Shown here: in pieces, positions 58,917 to 64,000 of the stretch
Numbering within the stretch: position 1 is the first letter of the stretch
Layout: every line of letters begins with the position of its first letter
Notes under the pieces: generated by a model
The model's database searches: none
What the model was told of the DNA's origin: nothing
The model's input: the letters and a program-made list of their open reading frames with translations, nothing else
Program-made: the position numbers and the translations under genes
NCBI GenBank assembly: GCA_021613375.1
Contig: CM038727.1
Location: forward strand, 7,752,942 to 7,816,941
Direction of reading: 5' to 3'
Length of the DNA: 64,000 nt
Source: Megaleporinus macrocephalus
Taxonomy: Eukaryota; Chordata; Actinopteri; Characiformes; Anostomidae

Positions 58917-59226
58917 TTGTCCATCCATCCATGATCTTCTACTTTATCCCGCTAGTCGGGGTCACTGGAGCCAATCCCAGCATTACTGGGCGAAGGCAGG
59001 GTACACCATGGACAGGTCGCCAGTCCATCACATGGCCAACATACACACACAGGCAATTTATGGTGACCGGTCAACCTAACGTGCATGTCTTTGGACTGTG
59101 GGAGGTAATCGGAGTGCCCACTCAAGCACGAGGAGGACATCCAAACTCCATGCAGATGGCCTGGACTGGGAATCGAGCCCGGATCGTCTTGTCGAGAGTG
59201 CTAACCACTACACCACCGTGCCACCT
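58917..59226 (-). mobile_element. Full-length tRNA-derived SINE
   Basis: Minus-strand order: head CCAGGTGGCACGGTGGTGTA with A-box TGGTGTAGTGG (59205-59215) and B-box GGCTCGATTCC (59169-59179). Then follow CTCCATGCAGATGG in reverse sense, the CCTCCCACAGTCCAAAGACA body, CTGTCCATGGTGTACCCTGC and a GATGGATGGATGG end at 58917-58929. Head plus LINE-type tail, complete. Confidence 0.85.
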
Positions 59227-59229
59227 GGA

Positions 59230-60160
59230 AAACTGTCTCTCTTAAGTATTTTAAGTATTATAGACTCTGAAATGTCTTCGTTTCCATTTTACCAACAGGG
59301 AACTTCTTTAAATGTCTTTCAGTCTGGTTTGATAGTTGTTTGTAGTAATGAAATTGCTGGAGCGCACCCTGCTGGTCAGTACTGATCTGTTATTAATTGG
59401 TATAGTTACATTTTCGATCAGCTCATCTGCAATAACCTGTATGTAAAAGGATTCTGTCAGATTTGCTAATTAATATACCCCAGGTTGTTGACGTTTCTCA
59501 TGTACATACGAGGTTCCTCAGGGTTCTAAACTTGGCCCAGTGTTGTTTACACCACATACTATGCCACATAATAGTCTGGTTAATTCAGAATTTCTATTGT
59601 AAGCATTTTGAGTTCAAAATCAAGGCAGGAATTAAGTTTATTTGGTGTTAATTGAAATATTTTTGGTATAAAATCATTTTAAACATTCCTGATATTTGCT
59701 GATTTCTAAAATTGAGCATCACCACAGTGTAGCTGAGTGTCCAAACCTGCTTAGCCAGTAAGAGTATCACCCCTTGCTTTTGGCTCAGAACCATTCTTGG
59801 AGCGTGTGTCCCAGTAGGACACAGAAAGGGGGGGTATCCGTGCTGTCAGCAACCTTCAGATCAGCTCAGTGCTGATAAGCACAGCGACAGCTGCACTGAC
59901 AGATCGAAATGACTTAATGAGAGACCAGCAACAGCATCGATCCTCCACACATACTCCTAATCGTTCGAACTGCATAGAGGTAGCAAGGTGTAGAAATCTA
60001 CAAACCTATACCCAGATCTGAAAGAGCATTAACTAAGATTAATTGTGGTCAAAGGAGGACAAGAATTCAGAGCATGCAAAATCACACACTATCGACAGTT
60101 GTGTGGAAACTAGAGATGCCCCAGTACAGTTGTTTGTATGTTCAAACCAACACCTAGTGT
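59230..60160. other. Intergenic sequence, no gene seen
   Basis: Mixed sequence; no recognisable exon or repeat. Confidence 0.3.
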
Positions 60161-60164
60161 TCTT

Positions 60165-62600
60165 TATAGACACAGCAGCAGTGGAGACCACCACCCAGCG
60201 CTACTGAACAACCAGGACAGGAGGTAGGTTGTCAATAGCCATAGAACACTGCACCACCACCCCAGCACAACCCCCCCAGCCCAGTACAGACTGGCCCAAC
60301 ACATTTCCAGCATGTAGCTATCTTTATTTATTCCAACTATTTACTGTTTGTCTACTGTTCACCCAATGGGTTCTGTGCGTGGCCAGGCAGCCAGTGCATC
60401 CTTGGCTTCCTTGCTATCCAAGAGCAGGACGCTACACTGCAACCCTGCAAAAGTCTGGACAGAGTTTGAGTACCTGAGGCGCACAGGGGCATGACACAAA
60501 CCCCAACCACCACCGGCATGCACACTTGGCCACCAGTCCTCCATTGGGGTCATGTCTTCTTTATCTAGCCTTGCCATCGAGCCTCCTCACACCAGCCGTA
60601 TCTCAAGAGCATTCTTCACCGACTCCTGCCTTCATCCACTTGTCCTCACTGCCTGTCTCTCCATGCTGCCTCCTCTTTCCCAGTACTCAGCCTGGTTGGT
60701 TCTTTTTCTTCTTCTGCACTAGGAGCTAGTCCCACTTCTGACACCACTGTGGCATCAACGTGGAGCAAGAAGATGCAGAAAAAAATTGCACTTCCAGCGA
60801 GTGCTCTTTACTGGACACAGCAGCAGGGATAGCAGGTAGGTCATTAGTAGCCATACAGCTCTCCCCGATGGTAGGCGCCAACACTGCACCGCCCCCCAAC
60901 TAAACAGTTCCACTCAACAGCCCAACAGCTCAGCACAGAATGGCCCATGCAACACATTTACAGCTTAAAACTAACAGCTCCAACAATTTACTGCTTGTCC
61001 AGCGTTCTCCCAGGGGCTTCTCTGCGTGGCCGGGCAGGTCATCAACAGTCATAGAACTCTTCCTGACAGAAGGCGGCAACACTGCCAGCAGCCAGTGGCG
61101 GGATGCTATAATATATAATGCAGGGCAAGTCTATTCAAGTTACCAAACCAGCCTCATTTAGATAAAACAGCTAGTATAACATAGAAATCATACATTTTTA
61201 CTGTTGATGTCCTCCATTCATGGCCATCCAGAGATTCAGCACCACATCCATTCATGGCCTGGAGCTTATTAATAGATAATGGAACTTTCTTCACCTGTTT
61301 TAAGTGAATTTATAAAGTGAAATGATCTCTCAATTTTAATAGATAAGCATATTTTTCTATATCTTGACTTGAAATTGGGACATTCCGAGTAAACACTGAG
61401 GTTGAGAGTCTGAATCACCTCTCCAGCACATCTCTAGCAGAAAGCCTGGTCTTTTCTTTGACAAGCCCTTCTTCTGGTCACTCGCCAACTGGCCTGCCTT
61501 TTCTTCTCTCTCTCTCTCTCTCTCTCTCTCGCCCACCGTATCTGTCGTCGGGCCGACAAGCTGCATTGTTGCCCGCTCAGAAGGTAAGAGCTTTGGACTG
61601 TGGTTTAGGAATCCCAGGACAATACCCCCCTCCTCCTTCTCTTTTCTTCCGTGCTCCGTTCTGCACTGAGGCGACACCCAGACTCTGATGAAGAGATAGG
61701 GAGAAAAGAAAGAACAGCTTTTTATCTCTTATCCGTGTCCTGACCTCGCTCTCTCCTTCTCCCGCTCTCACTCTCTCTCTCTCTCAGCACCTATCACTCC
61801 TCCAGCTTTGTGAACGTACACAGATTCCGATTGGCTTTTTCTACCCTCTGTGCCCAGCGTGAGGAAAAGAAAGGCTTTTGTGGTGTCACACAATGCAGGG
61901 CTGAACAAAAGGTAACACACACCACATACACAACCAGGATAGCCACCAACCGGCTTATAATGATGGTCGCTGGTGTGGTGCATAGGACTGGACAGCAAGA
62001 ACAGTTTCCGCAGCTACTCTCAATAGCGACAGTATCCTACAATTTTGGGGGATTTTTTCGTCCAGATGTTCATAGGTGATAAACATTATATAACTGTAAT
62101 TGGCTGTGACTCATTCAAAATGTAGACGGGGCTGACAAACTTCTCATAACATCAGTGCGAAAGCTTCTGTAGGCTGAAATGGTTAACAAGTAAATGCAAA
62201 ACAGCTTGTTTAGGCCTTTAGAGAAGTTATTTTTAGAATACCATCATGCTTGTATTTAAACTCAGTGCTACTGTTGTCTTATCGAGGCTCCTCAAGAAAG
62301 ACCTGTCTCCGGGCCTTCTTTAGCCTCCAGCCACCTGTCCTCACTGCCAATCCCTCAATGCTGCCTCCTCTTTCACAGCCCTCAGTCAGTATAGATCCTT
62401 TTATTTGATACTCGCTGCTGAGTTTGCCATTTTCTTTACTCTACCAGGAGGCAACCCCACTTCTGACACCAATGTGGCATCAACATGAACATAGCAGGAA
62501 GGAAGACTCTGCCACTCACGCTGAATACACAGCACCACCACCCCACTAAACAGCCCCATTTCTGAAAATGAATTAGTCCATAATACTTTGTAAGGCAAGG
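60165..62600. repeat. Three related blocks of an unknown C-rich repeat
   Basis: Blocks at about 60165-60780, 60795-61110 and 62285-62600 share pieces in similar order. Shared pieces include GACACAGCAGCAG, CAGGTAGGTCAT, CTGCGTGGCCGGGCAGG, CCCACTTCTGACACCA and TGTGGCATCAAC. Frames are short and no domain is recognised. They may be copies of one dispersed element or a local duplication split by the unique and CT-rich sequence at 61115-62280. Confidence 0.5.
61502..61531. repeat. (CT)n microsatellite
   Basis: Uninterrupted CT run of about 30 bases; a second CT-rich stretch is at 61745-61787. Confidence 0.9.
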
Positions 62601-63445
62601 CAGGGCAAGGCAAGTTTATTGGTATAGCACCTTTCATACGCAGTGGCAACTCAAAAGTGCTTTACATAAATAAAGACATGAAAATGCATTTAAAAGATAT
62701 TAAATCATTCAGTTGAAGAAAAATAAAAAACATTAAAGCATTAAAATAAACCAATTAAAAAGAAATAAGAAGTATAAAAATATTTAAACAGAAGAAAATT
62801 AAACATTAAAATGAAGAATGAGATTTAAAAGTGCTGTTGGACTAGGTCCATTCTTCTGGCTTATGTTTTTCTTTACTGTTTCCTTTTCCCATTTTCTATC
62901 AAAGACCGTGCATTACTTCTGCACCCCGCCTGAGCCGGCTCCATACATACTGCTAGGCCCGTCGGCCCTAGAGCCACAGTCTTATTTCTCTTATGTTGTC
63001 ATATAAGTCGGCAATTCCTATCTCCTTTCTCAAAATGGGCTTGCCAGGGTCCAGCCCACGCTATGATATCAATGAGTAATATTTAGGAACTGTACCTTAG
63101 TTCTACAAGACCAGCCGGAGAGTAAAATAAAAAGAGTACGTTTATTAAGATATAGCAGACAAACGCACGAGAGCTCTGCTGAAAGAGTTGTAAAACTAAC
63201 AGAGATTTAGACTGAGCTGCTTTAAAGGTGTCCAGTGTTGAGGCTCTTCTAATGGTCTCGCTCAACTGATTCCATTTAAAAGCAGAATAGTAACTAAACA
63301 CTGCTTCCCCATGCTTAGTCTTTACCTTAGGAAAGATTAATTGACTACTTCCTAACAATCTAAGAGTTCCGCTCGGCTCATATCGCTGATCACACAGATA
63401 AGCTGGTCCTATGCCATTGAGACACTTATAGAGCAGTAACAGGAG
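62590..63445 (-). mobile_element. 5'-truncated LINE, C-terminal RT end and 3' UTR
   Basis: On the minus strand the 63083-63440 region encodes the C-terminus of a fish LINE ORF2: GIGPAYLCDQRYEPSGTLRL, TKHGEAVFSYYSAFKWNQLS and TLDTFKAAQSKSLL, then a stop. The AT-rich 3' UTR runs to a tail GTAAAGCACTTTTGAGTTGC, ATGAAAGGTGCTATACC and AATAAACTTGCCTTGCC at 62590-62670. This is L2/Rex1-type 3' end text. The upstream part is missing. Confidence 0.8.
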
Positions 63446-63654
63446 CTTGAAGTCTATTGTGTAACATACTGGTATCCAGTGTAAGGGTTTAAGAATGGGG
63501 GTGATGTGTATTCTTTTGCTAGACTATTGTTGTTTGCTATACTATAGTTGTTTGATTATCAGTTTTCGGTGGAAAGAAAGGGGTCGAGTCAGTGATCAGG
63601 AACAGTGTTTGCTGTGGTATCTAGGTAGATATATCTAAGCAAGCTTACATTTGT

Positions 63655-63935
63655 GAAGTGTGGACCACTAAGGCAGGGCAAGGAGGGGGAACTCTGAGAA
63701 ACTTGGGGCTGGAGTTCTTGGTGGCTTCGGCTGCTGGGTTTTGAAGCCAGACCCACCCTTTTGCCAAGCGAAGAGTGAGTACGATTTTGGAACAGATGGA
63801 GGAGCTGGGGAGATGGTGGGGTGTAAATTTTGTCAAGAGAAGGTCAGGGCAGAGGAGTTTGGGCGTGGTCCTTCTCCCAAACTTAAGATATTTCATAACT
63901 TCGTTATGGGTTCGGACTTTCAGAGCTGTAAAGAA
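63655..63935 (+). repeat. Dispersed repeat, copy 2
   Basis: Same motif order as 37335-37590: GTGTGGACCACTAAGGC, ACTCTGAGAAACTTGGGGCT, TTTTGTCAAGAGAAGGTCAG and TATTTCATAACTTC. This copy has about 60 extra bases (63740-63795) missing from the first. Confidence 0.7.
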
Positions 63936-64000
63936 GGCCCAACACTGACAGAACACTGACTTATCAGCATGATTACAGAGTGACAGGGGAACATTCTGAG

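Noticed and set aside
58917..59226. tRNA gene on the minus strand
   Set aside because: A and B boxes are present, but the sequence continues into a SINE body and lacks a full cloverleaf.

Overview
This is a stretch of a vertebrate nuclear genome, almost certainly a bony fish. Genes are split by GT-AG introns, long stretches have no gene, and the repeats are typical of teleosts: decayed Tc1-like transposons, small inverted-repeat elements, tRNA-derived SINEs, LINE 3' ends, long AT microsatellites and many minisatellites. The repeat mix (for example the block at 22620-23105 and the SINEs at 18360, 53507 and 58917) reminds me of otophysan fish such as characins, catfish or electric fish. That placement rests on memory of repeat types, not on a search.

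Two real genes are recognisable. At the left edge, on the minus strand, are the first two coding exons of a muscle nicotinic acetylcholine receptor delta subunit (chrnd; exon 1 at 3231-3288, exon 2 at 187-332); the gene runs out of the window. On the plus strand is a complete two-exon camk2n1 (exons 7441-7609 and 9292-9362), which encodes a 79-residue inhibitor of CaM kinase II. The genes are divergent, with start codons about 4.15 kb apart. Between them lie a CTCF-like site (6437-6451) and a near-consensus REST/NRSF RE1 element (6774-6794). The expected promoter grammar is visible: E-boxes at the muscle gene, and an RE1 plus a GC-rich CpG promoter at the neuronal gene.

Layout: 0-3.5 kb chrnd 5' part with a minisatellite and a Tc1 relic in intron 1; 3.5-7.1 kb intergenic with a minisatellite, a purine tract and the regulatory motifs; 7.1-11.7 kb camk2n1, its intron filled by a tandem and inverted repeat and its 3' UTR invaded by AT-rich repeats; 11.7-13.3 kb AT-rich duplications of the 3' UTR neighbourhood; 13.5-14.7 kb GAT/GAA array; 14.7-64 kb gene desert. 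The desert holds a 1.5-kb minisatellite (18.9-20.4 kb), a nested transposon stack (28.6-32.5 kb) with a clean solo LTR, an inverted-repeat element with a decayed transposase (41.3-43.3 kb), a 2.1-kb satellite with 129-bp units that holds a 607-codon open frame (50.1-52.2 kb), and a LINE 3' end (62.6-63.4 kb). Several non-repetitive islands look like conserved noncoding DNA by texture only.

I found no new multi-gene system. The best leads are the RE1/CTCF arrangement between chrnd and camk2n1, an Arg-to-His change in the CaMKII-inhibitory core of camk2n1, a pair of RFX X-box-like sites in the desert, an abundant MITE family with ends CGTCGCTGTCCAATG, and the higher-order 129-bp satellite.
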